A model generated the notes under the pieces. That model did not search any database, was not told where the DNA came from, and saw only the letters and a program-made list of their open reading frames with translations. The position numbers were made by a program, and so were the translations under genes. From Marisa cornuarietis (taxonomy: Eukaryota > Mollusca > Gastropoda > Architaenioglossa > Ampullariidae), in assembly GCA_004794655.1 (NCBI GenBank), contig SMMW01000567.1, forward strand, positions 1,054,001 through 1,118,000: DNA of 64,000 bases, in the 5' to 3' direction. Positions within the stretch are counted from its first letter, which is position 1. Each line of letters opens with the position of its first letter. This document shows positions 1 to 16,549 of this stretch, piece by piece.

Positions 1-408
1 TGATAATTTTTAATTGTTGATCAACTTCTATGGCTATTAGATTTTTCCCTGCATATTTAGTATCGGCACATTAACAGTCACATTCTGAAATATTTCAAAT
101 CTTACAAAATTTTATACCTCTGTGTAAGTTGAGCACAAGTCACCTCTACTTCTATATTTAAGTTCAGTGAAAAGGTGGACTACATTAATAATTCTACCCC
201 AAAAAGCAGTCAAAAATTAATTTGACAAATGTAAAAAATAGGTCAAGCTATTGGATTTGTTGTAGTTGTAAAAAGCTTGCTGCCATTCTTCATTGCCTGA
301 TCATTTATATTGTTTTATGTGCTCAACCACTACCACAAGAAACACTTTCTTGCATCATCAAAATGATGAACACATCGAAGTCTTGAAGTATTTAATTCAT
401 CCAAGGTG

Positions 409-5156
<4,748 letters not shown>

Positions 5157-6244
5157 GCTGATTAGGAATCAAGTTTCCTAATAAACTTCTATCCCTGAGT
5201 TCTCGATTTGAGCTTGTATTGCGGACTTTTCAAGCCTGAATTTGAAAACAAAACAGAAAGCAAACATTGTGGACACAATTTTACACTGGAAATTACAACT
5301 GAAAATAAACAAACGTGCACAAAAGAAATGATTTAGCCACAGAAAACCACTTATTCACAGTTGGTTTGTTAATGAAGTCTTGCGTCTTTGAGAATCGAAT
5401 TCTCTCAGCGAAACATGAAGTTCTTGAGACAAGGATGATAATGTTGTTAACTTTAAAAATCGCGATACCTTTGCCTTTAATAAGTCATAAGAACTGAAAT
5501 ACGATGGGCAATTACGCTCTTTCTTGTCATATTTGGACGCAATATTCCCCACCGAGCTCTAGTCCTATTGTCACAGTTTACATCCGGCCAACGCGAAGTA
5601 GGTAGCCTCCCTTGAAACACGCGTGGTTGTTGGCATAGGTACCTACATCGGTACATATATAGGGTGCATAGTTGCGAAGGGTGCAAGTAAAAATAAAGGA
5701 TTAAAAGAGCTTTAAATTTTGGAATGCAGACCCGGAAGCCGCACAAAAGCGTTGGGGGACGGCTCATAATCATTATTTCAATTCGCTTAAATGACATATA
5801 ATTCTGATATTCTGCTCACGTTATCAATAATTACCTTATTCCCGTTCTAATGACTATAATGTCGATGTTTGTTTAAATCAAAAGATTCCCGTCAAATCAC
5901 GGATGTCAGATCATTGATGTATATAAAACGTTTGTGTTCCTACCGCCAGAGGCTCAATTAGTTAGGCCAAACTATAAGTGAGGCCGTTAAAGCGTCCCCA
6001 GGCGCTGGAACCATGCAGGAGGCTATACAAATATACGCTCTATAAGGTTTAATTGCATGTACAGAGAGGAACTGACAGCCTTTGTGCCGCCAACATTTAT
6101 GAGCAAACGTATATCATGTATTACATCGCCTTAAAAATACTACACCAAGTCCTGGGCCAACGAAATATATATCTCGTATAGAGGTATAGGCGATGGCGCA
6201 GCAGGCTAAATCTGAGGTACAGCAAAGTGGGATTTGATCCAGTG
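5157..6244. other. NABP upstream region, no gene seen
   Basis: Holds the NABP 5' untranslated region and promoter. I see no convincing TATA box and no open frame with family signals. At 6190-6240 a stretch resembling a tRNA A box (GGCGCAGCAGGCT) and B box (GGGATTTGATCC) adjoins the reverse transcriptase relic, and may be the head of a SINE. Confidence 0.4.
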
Positions 6245-7760
6245 TAAAGTCAAGGCTCGGTCAACGCCCAAGCTGTGTGGCATGGCCTGCAAACTATACC
6301 GCTGACTACAAGAAAATAATACCGCCAACTGAGAGGGACTTCATCTGCTGAATGAGTTCTACGGTCGCTTTGATCGGGATAGAGCACCTGTGAGAGCGAA
6401 AGCCCCTGGCGTTCCCACTCCCGGCTCCCTTTGTTATCAGCGAGAACGTGGTGTGCAGCTTTCTCAGGCAACAAAACAACAGCAGCAGCAGTCCCTCACG
6501 GTGTGTCTGCCAGCTCAATGAGGCACTGCGCCGAGTTCTTTTATGTTTTCACAGAAATCTTCAACAATTAAATCCCTTCAGCTCTGTCGTCCCCCGCTGT
6601 TTGAAATCATGTCATTATTCATGTCCCGGATAAGTCGTAGCTACAGACTACAGACCACTGGTCTGAGACCAGTAGCCTTGACATCTTGCGATGGAAGTTC
6701 TGGAACGACTGGTTTTCATACATCTTCTATGCACGTCCAGAGGCAAACTGGACCTTCTCCGATTTGCCTATCATGCTAATCAATTGGTGGACGATGCTCT
6801 TTCACTCGCTCTTCACATCATCCAGCGGCATGTGAAAATTCATTGCACCACTTCTCTTGGTAGATTACAATTTCGCCTTCAACACCACCGACCCGCAAAA
6901 ACTCTTGGTATCTCCCAGTCAGTCTGCTTTGGATCCTTGACTTCCTCGTGCGCCTCCCCCAAAGAGTGGCCGGCCAATAATTGCTTTTCCTACTTCCTTG
7001 CGGTCAGTATAGGAGCACACCAAGGTTGTCCCTCCCTTCCTGTACTGTTTCTTCACCAAAGACGTGTATCCTCTCACGAATCCACTAGGATGGTGAAGTT
7101 AGCCGGCAACACCATGGTCGGAGGTCTCTGATAAGTTTGCATATCGCCAGGGGAGGGAGGGGAAAAACTGGTGTTTTACGCCGAGCCAGTAACTATAAGG
7201 CTATATCACGCAAGGCAGTCAGTCCCGTAAACAGATGCCACATACAGAGAAAGAACAGCGTGCCCGAGACGAGAGCTGAACCCAAGACAGCCAACCTTCA
7301 CTGTATTGGTGACAGGTGCTATCCGTTGCGCCAGCATATCGCCAGGAAGTGGATCACTAGAGCAGTGGCGTAGGAACCGGAGGGAGATACTGAAGAGGCA
7401 AGAATACGAACACCGTTCACTGTCAGCATGAAGTTTGTCCCCTCTACCCCCTTCCTAAGAGTCGAGTAGGTAGCGTTGTGCGGTGAAAACTATCTCCATC
7501 TAATTGTCTCTCAGAGACTACGGAGATGGCGATTGACTTCCGCAGAGAGAAAAACCCTGCGCGGTCGAGCCTCTTATCATTGACGGCAAAGCCGTAGAGC
7601 AGGTAGACCAATTCTTGTTCGGGGCGCGTAAGATAATGGCCAACAAGTCACACCCAGCCACTGGTTCATTTCATTGCATTCCCTCGTATAGACATATCCA
7701 AGGGAGTAGCCTCTCTGAACTGGCACTAAGAATTGAATGCGTCTCTTTGGCTCTGTATTC
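6245..7760 (+). pseudogene. Decayed non-LTR retrotransposon reverse transcriptase, split by a SINE
   Basis: Degenerate reverse transcriptase of the non-LTR class often labelled jockey/Rex1-like in animal genomes. Recognisable pieces occur in order but in shifting frames: ADYKKIIPP near 6300, LNEFYGRFDRD near 6345, LRPVALTS near 6665, MEVLERLVFIHLL from 6691, RFAYHANQLVDDALSLALH, VSIGAHQGCPSLPVLF and SSHESTRMVKLAGNT up to 7131. After the SINE come AYRQEVDH (rebuilt across the target site) and EMAIDFRREKNP plus IDGKAVEQVD near 7525-7610. The catalytic FADD box is mutated to LAGN, and there are several stops and frame changes, so the element is dead. No 5' endonuclease domain or terminal tail was identified. 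Confidence 0.85.
7152..7333 (-). mobile_element. tRNA-derived SINE inserted in the reverse transcriptase relic
   Basis: Flanked by a perfect 13-base direct repeat, GCATATCGCCAGG, at 7139-7151 and 7334-7346. On the minus strand the right-hand end begins GGCGCAACGGATAGCACC (A-box-like) and has GGGTTCAGCTCT (B-box-like) about 45 bases on. The element ends in GGCGTAAAACACCAG followed by pyrimidines. Removing the insert restores the open sequence AYRQEVDH of the reverse transcriptase, which confirms the insertion. It shares its middle (ATCTGTTTACGGG versus ACCTGTTTGCAGG) with the SINE at 30790-30985. Confidence 0.85.
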
Positions 7761-7855
7761 GATTGCGTGTAGTGCAGGCGAGTGAGTGAGCGTCTGTGCA
7801 TGCGCTGGCATTAGTGTTTGGCAATATATTTATGTACGCCCGAACCTGAAGGTGC

Positions 7856-8000
7856 GCCGGTTCCATACCCGTGTGGCGCAGCAAACAGCCACCAGGTCGA
7901 CCTAACCTTCGAGAATGGGTATCCGAGTCCGTAGAAGGTTGGGGAAGGTAAGGTAACGGAGAGGAGTGCCGCCCTCACATGAAGCTGGCTCCGAGAAAAA
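7856..8000 (+). repeat. tRNA-like SINE fragment with GGTTC..ACCC motif, copy 1
   Basis: Contains GGTTCCATACCCGTGTGGCG (B-box-like), followed about 70 bases later by AAGGTTGGGGAAGGTAAGG. The same two blocks in the same order occur at 60868-60965. The family is probably a SINE, but the A box is not clear. Confidence 0.5.
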
Positions 8001-8254
8001 GCGCGCCTTTCTTTTCAAATGCCTCCTATGTCTCAAATTCGGGTCGATATTTTGTTCTTTGCAAAAGAGTACTGAAATTTGGCGGTCTCAATTAACTGGT
8101 GCAGTGATGAGTTTTAGACTGTAAGTGAACGTTTTTTTAAGCCCATAATTTTAAGGGGGAACGATTCATAACGTCAGAGTATTATTTAAGCCAAGTTTAT
8201 TATGCCACTTGCCTTTCCCTTTAAATACCAACCTGAATGGTTTGCGTTTTTTGC

Positions 8255-8763
8255 AGATATCGATAGATATAGGTGATATAAGGGTAACCTGTAAATTGCA
8301 GCCTTCAAAACCCACCCGTTAATTAATTGTCCGCTACCAAAGTACGCGATTCGCACCTGCGATCAACGAGCGCCGTTAACAGTGTACTACGTCACACTAG
8401 TGCACCATTCACAACATCAACAACCGTCAACACCAAACAGAGAGAGAGTGAGAGAGGAGCGACAGTTGGGATTATTCGGACGTTGAATTCTGCTTTTCTC
8501 GTGCTAAAGTAGCAGTTTTTCAGAACCATGAGAAATGCAGACTTTCAGCGTCCCAATAACGCAAACTGTCGCTCATTCTCTCTCTCTCTGCTTGGTGTTG
8601 ACGGCTGTCAATGTTGTGAATGGTACACTAGTGTGACATAGTACACTGTTAGCGACGCTTGTTTATCGTAAGTGAGAATCGTGGCGGATAATTAATTAAT
8701 GGATGGGTTTTGGAAGCTAAAATTTACAGGTTAGGTTTATATCACCTATATCTATCGATATCT
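8255..8763. mobile_element. Foldback (long inverted repeat) element, about 509 bp
   Basis: The two halves are long inverted repeats of about 245 bases, roughly 80 percent alike by eye. Both ends read AGATATCGATAGATATAGG and continue through matching blocks: AACCTGTAAATT, AAAACCCA.CC, TTAATTAATT, AACAGTGTACTA, GTCACACTAGTG and CCATTCACAACAT. A short centre lies near 8490-8530. The left outer flank (about 8210-8254) also matches, inverted, the sequence at 9003-9055. The palindrome was therefore once longer, and a later insertion at 8764-8992 displaced its right end. It codes for nothing recognisable. Confidence 0.75.
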
Positions 8764-8992
8764 ATCGCCACTCAGCCTCCAAGGCTGCATTCAAACGCTC
8801 TCCTAAAACCTTAAAAATCTTTTTACAAAGTACTATTCCTGACTTGTACCTCGTCTTTATGTTGTTCAGTGTCCCTATGTGTACCTCACTGTCTATTGGT
8901 TGTTATGTTTCTATCAAATTGTACTGCGCAGAGAGTGCAATCTATCTTATTCGTGATTCTGCGCATTATAAGTTCTCATTATTATTATTATA
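8764..8992 (+). mobile_element. SINE-like insertion in the right arm of the foldback element
   Basis: This stretch separates two blocks that are contiguous, in inverted form, on the left side of the foldback element. It ends in CTGCGCATTATAAGTTCTC followed by an ATT-rich run. That ending is shared with the SINE tails at 21600-21690 and, on the other strand, at 46126-46205. ATCGCC occurs at both edges and may be part of a target duplication. No A or B box was clear. Confidence 0.5.
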
Positions 8993-9046
8993 TCGCCTGT
9001 ATCTACCGATATATATGAAAACTTCGAAAACCATTCAGGTTGGTCT

Positions 9047-9845
9047 TTAAAGGCCAACCCGATTGCTGAGCAAAAATCGTTGGAAAATAGGATAAAGTAT
9101 CACAAAACATATTCCGGTGGTATTTTATGACAAAGAGGCATGAGAGGTTTTATATTAACGGAAGTATTTCTAAAAATAGCGTCGTCTGCATGAGCTGAAG
9201 TCGGAAAGAAAAGATGCAATCCTCGGTAAAAGAAAACTGACCAGGACACATTGTGCTGTTGCTGAATATGTTCTCTTCGACACTCAGATGGAGTTAGTTT
9301 GTATTCATTAAGGAAATTCTAAAGATAATGGCAGCAAACGCCAGTGGATAAACTTTGTTCGATGTGTATATACAGGTCTCTGCTTTGTTTAAACGTGCCG
9401 TGCGAACTTCGTCCCCACAACGCACTCAAGAATTTGCTCAAAACGTTTCAAAATCGATTGTTATCCAGTCACTTATACAGTACAAGCAAGTTTTGGACTT
9501 TCAGTAAAACGAAGAAATCTTATTCCTACAGTAGTGCTTACTATACAAAAGCACGAGATGTTAAAACCACCTACGACTGCTGGTAGATCAAGAACTAGAT
9601 AGGCAACATCGACAGTTTCTACACCGTCTGGTCTACAGGTAACATCGTGACACAGTCACAAACACATCATCATCAGTCGTATCTTTATCCAGTATAATGC
9701 TAAAAACAACTGACAGTGTGAGGGCACCATTGATGTGCGTGCTCGAAACAGCTAAAACAGAAAATAAATTGAGGGTGATAAACGTATAAGGAGCTTAAAC
9801 GGGAACACGTGCGAGTATCAGTAAGTAAATAGAAAATTTTGCTAT
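9047..9845 (+). repeat. Dispersed 0.8 kb repeat, copy A
   Basis: Aligns over its whole length with the minus strand of 34588-35392. Matches include GCAGCAAACGCCAGTGGAT, TCAAGAATTTGCTCAAAACG, AGTATAATGCTAAAAACAAC and GACAGTGTGAGGGCACCAT. In this copy the 80-codon frame that is open in copy B is broken by TAG and TAA codons. It directly adjoins the foldback element and may belong to the same larger transposon. Confidence 0.8.
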
Positions 9846-10600
9846 CATTGTACTTTTCAATGTAAAAAAAAATAATCCTTTTCAATAGTCAGTTGTAACT
9901 ATAAAATAAAAAAATGTAATGCTTGAGACCATCAAATAAAAATAAAATTACAGGAGTTTATCATACAAACTCTTTTGAAATGTGTTTTGTATTTTATTAA
10001 CAATAATAAACATGGGAAAATTAACTCAAACGCACCCACTTAGTAACAATCAGTAATAATACAATGTAGACTGCAATTCTTGTTGTGTAGTACTGCCCCT
10101 CGGTGTACAAGCTAGAGCCTGTGTTTAGAAACGCTGGTGTAACTAAGCACAAAAGGATTAAGAGGGGGAAAATAAGAATTTAAAGTGTTTAAGACAGAGT
10201 TGGGTGAACAGCAAATATGCCAACTAGCTGACACCAGCCTCTGATGGTCACTATGACAGCTAAATTTACATAAATTTAATTAAAATTTATTAGGCATTAT
10301 GAAATGTCATGGACAAATCAGGTACATTGGTTCTGTCCTGGTAATATGACCCTGGAAAGGTAGGAAATCATACTTATTAATATTGTCCTATTTCTGTTGT
10401 GGGTGTGACTTCATGGACAATGCTCTTCTCAGGCTTCTAACTTGTACAAGTCTAAAAGCCTGCTTATGTTAATGACCATAATGAACATATTTTTTTCTCA
10501 TTATCCTCAGTGCTCATCTTTAACTGATAAAAGGAAAAAAAATCTGCAAAATGTGACGGATCATTAACTTTGAGACAATCCTTTAGCTTGGACCTATGTG
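9846..10600. other. Intergenic AT-rich stretch, nothing recognised
   Basis: I see no coding frame, terminal repeat or tandem array here beyond short A and T runs. Confidence 0.4.
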
Positions 10601-10609
10601 TACATAGAC

Positions 10610-11545
10610 TACAAAAAAAAGAAAAAAGAAAAAGAAACAGAGCTTACATCTTCTACGTATTTGTCCCTTGACTGGTAAAACTCATTGTGGGGAGCACATG
10701 GATAGACACAGCAGCTGACAAGGTCTGCCACTACATGCCTATTTTTGGGTGATGGCGAACAGCTCCTGCACCATTCCACTCCTTCATCTTTGTCAGCCAG
10801 TTCTTCTCTAGTCACCATAGCGGCATCAACCACCCTCCAAGATAACTTGAAGGACATTCTTTAACAAGGTGTTGTGCCAGGTCATAAGGCCAGATCAAAC
10901 CAGCTTACACCACTTCACTATTCAAGTAGTGGTTCCTGGGGTCCTATGATGTGGCAACTGTACTTTGTACAGTCATTTGTTTTCTGTTCTCATCACCTAA
11001 GATCCAGAGCAGTCTTCTCAGGCACTTCTTCTCAATTGCCTGGATTCTCCTCTCCCTCTCAGCAAGCAGAGTCATTATTTCACATCCATTAAGCAGGATC
11101 GGTACTTGTACAGATTATACTTTGTAGTAAACCTAATATTATAGCTTCACCAGACCCTGTCCAGCCTAGCCATTTCTGCTGTTTGTGTCATGATCCTGAT
11201 GCAGATATGTGATCTTTAGTGAGGGTGGCTCTCCATTGCATATGCGTTAGAACTGTCTGTCTCTCTGTCTGTCATCTGCAGCAAAGTGTAGCTTGCAAAC
11301 AGACCTAACACTGATGGAAATGGAGGTGTGATGGTCATGGAGGGTTTCACGCATGTTGTTCTCCAAGAAAATGTTGAACAGCACAGGTGATAAGGGGCAC
11401 TAGTTGCAAAATAATTGCAACAGAGCTTACATCTTCTACCCAGATAGCAGGAACCACTTCCTAACTCCACCTTCTGGGAAGCTGTTTTATGATATGTAAC
11501 AGATTGCAGCCATAGAAGCAGCCATACAACTAAGTGCAACAAGCA
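10610..11545 (-). pseudogene. Decayed RTE-like non-LTR retrotransposon (reverse transcriptase C-terminal part)
   Basis: Read on the minus strand from 11545 downwards, in several frames, the pieces follow the order of RTE-type reverse transcriptases. They are LCCSTFSWRT (a shifted form of SPVLFNIFLEN), METLHDHHT-like, VCKLHFAADD (the FADD catalytic box with one inserted base), YNLYKYRSCLMD, ERRIQAIEKKCLRRLLWI near 11050, then LAQHLVKECPSSYLGG and KNWLTKMKEWN near 10800. Frame changes and stops show that it is dead. No 5' end remains. Confidence 0.75.
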
Positions 11546-11792
11546 AGCCTGTACATACCATGTGTTAATACAAAAGATATTTTTCTTACTGTTTTCTGTA
11601 AATACAAAACATGAAAAATAGATTTGTGAAAGACCCTACTGACTGAGGAGACATTTTCCTATTTGCTTTAGAGAGGAAAAAAAATGTGAACCCAACCCCC
11701 AGTTTTTCTGCATATCTGTATAAAGCATTTCAAATCTATGACATCTGACCTAGTAAGCACCAAAGTTTACTCGCTCATCCACCTTACATATA

Positions 11793-12268
11793 CAGGTATT
11801 GCTCAACTTATGTCCTATGCGACTTACGACCATTCGACTTAATGACCACAATCGCTAGCCACGACTGCTTCGCGTCTAGCAGCAAAAACATTGCCCAGCT
11901 GGTTTTGATATGTTTTGCAATTGGGAAAATGTTTCCTATGGTATATTTTACACCTGTATTTTGCATTTTTTACACCTGTATTTTGTAATTTTGTATGTTT
12001 TGCAAATGTTAAACCAGTTGTACTGGTAATGCAGTGTTTTACTTAAACCTGAGGAATGTAAAATTAAGAAACAAAATGGTGTAGAGATGATACAAATGGC
12101 ATAAAATGAACAAAGAAAATAATGATAAAATATGACTTAAAATCTTTTATAAAGATTTTTATAACATCACTTCACAGTACTGTACATATAGCCTACTCGA
12201 CTTACGACCAAATCAAGTTACAACCGGTCTGTCAGAACCAATCATGGTCGTAAGTCAAGCAATACCTG
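11793..12268. mobile_element. pogo/Tigger-like MITE, 476 bp, TA target duplication
   Basis: The ends are inverted repeats: CAGGTATTGCTCAACTTATG on the left and, complemented, CAGGTATTGCTTGACTTACG on the right, each next to a TA. The internal CGACTTACGACC motifs are typical of pogo/Tigger relatives of Tc1/mariner. The interior is AT-rich without a transposase frame. Its right end lies 52 bases from the TSR3 stop codon, so it probably forms part of the TSR3 3' untranslated region or flank. Confidence 0.8.
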
Positions 12269-12320
12269 TACCGTCACTTGAATGGTACAGTTTACAATAT
12301 ATACACATTCCTTGCTCTTG

Positions 12321-14979
12321 TCAAATGCCCGCTTCATCCCTGATGTCTTGATTTGATGTGATGTTTTTATCCAGTCTCTGGTCATCTAAATCAGCTTTTC
12401 TTACTTCATCAGTAATTATGGCATCTTTATTAAATTCTGTGCTTTTCTTGGACTCTTCATCCTCTTCTGTGGTATCTGTTTCCTCACAAGAGTCTCTTGA
12501 AACTTCTTTCTCAGCAGTATCCTCATTTTCACTGTTGAAAAATGAAAGGCCAGATTCATATTTTCAGGAAGTCATAAATGCTATGCTGAATGAATCTAAG
12601 GAACATTAAGATAGAAAGAAAATGTTGTCTTAAAAGATAAATCAAACTCAGAAATGAGTATGCAATGAAATAAAATGTATGTAGCTGGTGTCATACACAT
12701 ACCTCTCGCTCTCAGAATCAGAGACTTGTAGGTGCTGTGCCTGAACTGGGCGATTAGGATTACAAACATCCAATGATGCATCAATGTCAAGAAAATCTGG
12801 AAAATAATCAAATGAATCCAAGTTCCAATGCTACTTACTTAGTGAATGGCAGATAAGAGATATGCATATCTATAAAGTAACAAATCTATGACACTGCCTA
12901 TTCTTTCTCACAAAATGTTCATCAGTATCCTCATCTGGTTTAAAGAAGTTTAAGCCTCTCATTGTCCCCTACACTTTTCTCAAAACCTTTTAGAAAGGCC
13001 TTTGTATCGTGGGCTCTTTTTACCTCTTTCTCTGTTTGCCTCATGCTCATGCTGTAGTTGCTGCAGATGTGCCTCTTGTGCTGCTGTAACGTCAGCAGGT
13101 GTGTTGCAAGTAGCATACCTATCAAGCAAGTCACAGTTCTCCTGTATGAAAGATGCTCCCCACTTGAACTTGGCTAAAATTGACTCAGCCTGCTCACGGT
13201 AACCTGTCAAAATACAATGTCACATATCATTCTTGAAAAACAGGACTTTGTAAAATTACTCTGGATGCCTACCAAAGTTCTTGTTGCCAAAAGGTTATTT
13301 TAGTTAGTTGAGCAGATGAGAACAGTTTACAAATGAACAGGAAGGTACAGTAAATGGCACCATTATAAATTATGCCAATTAATTAAACCCCAAACAGAAA
13401 AACCTTATCATTTTATTTTTACCTGACAATGCTTTCTAGTTAAAAAGATTTTGTAGCTTAACAGCCCAGAAATATTAAAAAGTGCTTATGCCCATAAAAT
13501 GTTTTTAGAATAATATTTATGGTAGATAATTAAGGCTTAAGTGGGCCAATGTTTGGGGCAATTCATAAAACCTGGTTTCAGATAAACCACCAGCCCAAGC
13601 TTACCAGTGATCCACAAGGCTGCAGCAAAAGCCTCCACACAGGACAGCTTCCAAGGACGACCATAATTGATGGGATTGGTGGCAACAAAATAAGGTAGCA
13701 GGCGAGGATGACTTCCCTTCATTCGCGCAAAAGGTGTATCTTCCAGTCGCGCCCAAGAACAGTCTATGACTGCTATACCTCCATTAGTGACAATATCTCT
13801 GTGGAACATTGTTGTGAAAGGAATTATAAATTTCATGCCATCCATACTTTATGTTATTTATTTTAATCCAGGTCAGTTACTCTACAGAACATATAAAATT
13901 ATAAGCTAGTTGTAATGACCTATGAGTATCATGCAACAAATCTTTAAAACTGATGTATATAAGTAATTTTCTCTCTCTCTCTTACACACACACACATGCA
14001 CAGATATGCCAGACTACCAACAAAAAAAAAAAAAGAAAGAAAATTTGCATCAATGTCACAATTATTATCGCTCTTGTTAAAGCCAAAACAAAGCAACAAA
14101 AAAAAAACATAGAGGGGGGAGGGGAAAAAAGCATTGATGACATTTCTCACTCTCACTCTAGCTAGCTAAACACTGGAGGTGGACTATTAGTTAGTTGTGG
14201 CTCCTATAATCCCTGGCACTAATCAGTCCGTTCCTCTTTGTTGCTCAGGAGAAGAGGATGGAAGTTTTCAAAGAGAATTTTCACTAAAATTCTCTTACTG
14301 TTGGGTGTGCTGCCTAATATAAGACCTCACATTGTTCTTTCTGTCTTTCATCATATATAAATAGCTTTACCTGTCCTGTGGTGAAACTGGGAAAGTGCCC
14401 ATGGGAGATAATATAAGTCCAGGAAAACGCTGATTCAGTCGCAAGCATCGTACTAGTCCCATCCGACTCAGCTTACGTCCAGTGCATTTTCGTGGATCAC
14501 AATGCTCCAAGTCCCACATAGCCAGTGAAATACTTTGAGAAATTGATGGTTCATCTATCCCTGTGACATAAGATATATATATATATATATATGACAGATG
14601 AATAGGCAGTTTTGCAAATGAATGGAGAGTGATAGTTGTATGCTGATAACAAGATTCTTAAACTGTAAGCCATTATTCAAATACGTAAAACAAGTAAACA
14701 TAAGCCTGAATAATATTCATGAAAAACTGATTATTGAGAAACAAATGGGTTTAATTAAAAATGTGATCTTAATCAAATGAAAATGATTAGTTGCAATATC
14801 TAGCACTGTATTTATCAGTAATCCACACCATTTGAAGCTGACGAACTGTCTGCCACGGTTAGGCCATCGAATCCTGTTTCTACATCACTGAATTTTTCTG
14901 ACCGATGAGTTTTTCTGTCACTATTTTTAAAGCCACCCCGAGCAGATCTCCCACGTTCTGCCTTTTTGCTCCGCCCCAT
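12321..14979 (-). CDS. TSR3: 18S rRNA aminocarboxypropyltransferase TSR3, complete, 6 coding exons
   Basis: Transfers the 3-amino-3-carboxypropyl group from S-adenosylmethionine to the hypermodified pseudouridine of 18S rRNA in late small-subunit maturation in the cytoplasm (family knowledge). Exons in transcript order: 14979-14829, 14560-14371, 13798-13605, 13203-13024, 12796-12703 and 12531-12321. Phases join to 339 codons plus TGA (human about 312). Residues 1-50 are basic and start [10 protein letters not shown]. The RLI-type N-terminal motif [17 protein letters not shown] lies at 65-81. The DUF367-type catalytic domain follows, with [18 protein letters not shown] at 120-137, [17 protein letters not shown] and [18 protein letters not shown] comes later, then a Glu/Asp/Ser-rich tail of about 70 residues. 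The first donor (G/GTGTGG) is weak but restores the frame. The gene is head to head with GNPTG. Confidence 0.96.
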
Positions 14980-15275
14980 TTGTTTAAACTGTTTATCTAA
15001 CTCTAAGGCTCTTACAACATGGACGCAGCCATTTTAATTTTAAAGCCACAAACAACATTGTCGTAATTCTTAAAAATCAAACAACTAACTATATTGTATG
15101 ACATGGGCTTTTATATTTAAGTTTTTTCTAAAATTAAAGGACGAATTTTTTTTAGACTAATTTGAAAATAAATGCTTGGTGTGAAATTACCAGCATGCTG
15201 TAATCTGGTCTGGAACGGCAGACGACGGGAGGGCAGAAATTGTAGAAGGAAAAATCTTTCACGGAGGCTGTGACA
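14980..15275. promoter_or_regulatory. Shared TSR3-GNPTG bidirectional promoter region
   Basis: The two divergent start codons are 296 bases apart, so both promoters and both 5' untranslated regions must lie here unless an upstream non-coding exon exists. No TATA box is positioned for either gene. The arrangement is inferred to be a bidirectional promoter. Confidence 0.55.
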
Positions 15276-16505
15276 ATGAGATGCCACCAGTTTGGCAGGT
15301 GTATCATTATCAGTTTGGTTATATGCCAGATACTTAATATTTGTTACATTTCAGGTAAATATTCTCCGTTTCCCACTTGTGATACGAGATGACAAAACTG
15401 CATGCTGTGTACATTGAAACTATGGTAGTTTTAATTAAGTATACATGGTTGTGTAATAACCATGTGTGTGTGTGTGTGTGCACAGTGGGTGCATGTACGT
15501 ATCTGTCTGTTTACTAGTGCTTCCAGGTTCGTGTTGCATAGTAACTAACAAAGCTAGAAGATCGTCTTATGTCATATTATCCTTCTTTGTCTTGTAAAGC
15601 CATGAGGATCACTAACAGAAAAATCTGATCAGTGAACAGCATAACTATAATAATGAATTATTATCACTGCTCCGATTTTTTCTTTGTTTAGTTGCAGCTA
15701 ATAAGGACATGATTGACATGAAAATTGTGGATGAACCCTCCAGCTATGGGTAAGCAATCGAGTTGATTATTAGTATATGTTTATTACTATATACATTGTT
15801 TCCAATTATACTTATGATAATACTATGTAATATTTAAATTGTTCAATGTATTAAGGACTGTGAAAGTTCTTGATGACACTGATGCTTGCTTTAAAATGCA
15901 TCTGTTAGTTTACTTGCATGGTTCTTTCACTTTTTTCTTTCACACCACGCAAGCCAAGCTCGTGTGCATGCGCGCGCACACACACATACACATGCCTGCA
16001 TGCTAATAGGTATAGCTGAAGGCACACACATAGACACAAACATGAACAGATGTATTATGCACTATTGTTAGAATATGGAGAACATGCATGAGATGTGAAC
16101 AGCAAACATTGAAATTTTCTTGCTAGATTCAACAACATGAATAACAATCGCCAATGGGGTGCAGCGGCTGCCCAGGAAGAGAAATTGAAGATGAGAGTGA
16201 AGCCTTCAAATGTGTCAGGTCCTGTCCATTTAACGCAACTTGCAGGGCGATGTTTTAGGAAGATTCTGGAGAAGTAGGTTTCCCTTTTTTTCTTACTCTT
16301 TCTAATCAAAAGAAAATGATAATTAATTGTCATTACTTGCCAGTCAGTAATTTTTTAAGCAATACCTTTATAACAAGTGGCTCTGCTTTCTTCTAGTTTT
16401 AACCCTGTCTTTGTTGAGCTGTTTCATAGTGTTTAGCCATTCCAGCCATCATTCTCCTTCTGCATTAGAAAGTAACACATATATATATCTTATACTTAAA
16501 GCATA

Positions 16506-16549
<44 letters not shown>

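Noticed and set aside
12940..13023. Possible TSR3 read-through ending GDNERLKLL
   Set aside because: It would end the protein early. Splicing from 13024 to 12796 keeps the frame and the conserved CNPNRPV segment.
15019..15066. Alternative GNPTG start MDAAILILK...
   Set aside because: Reaches a stop after 15 codons without a donor. The ATG at 15276 gives a signal peptide and the right splice phase.
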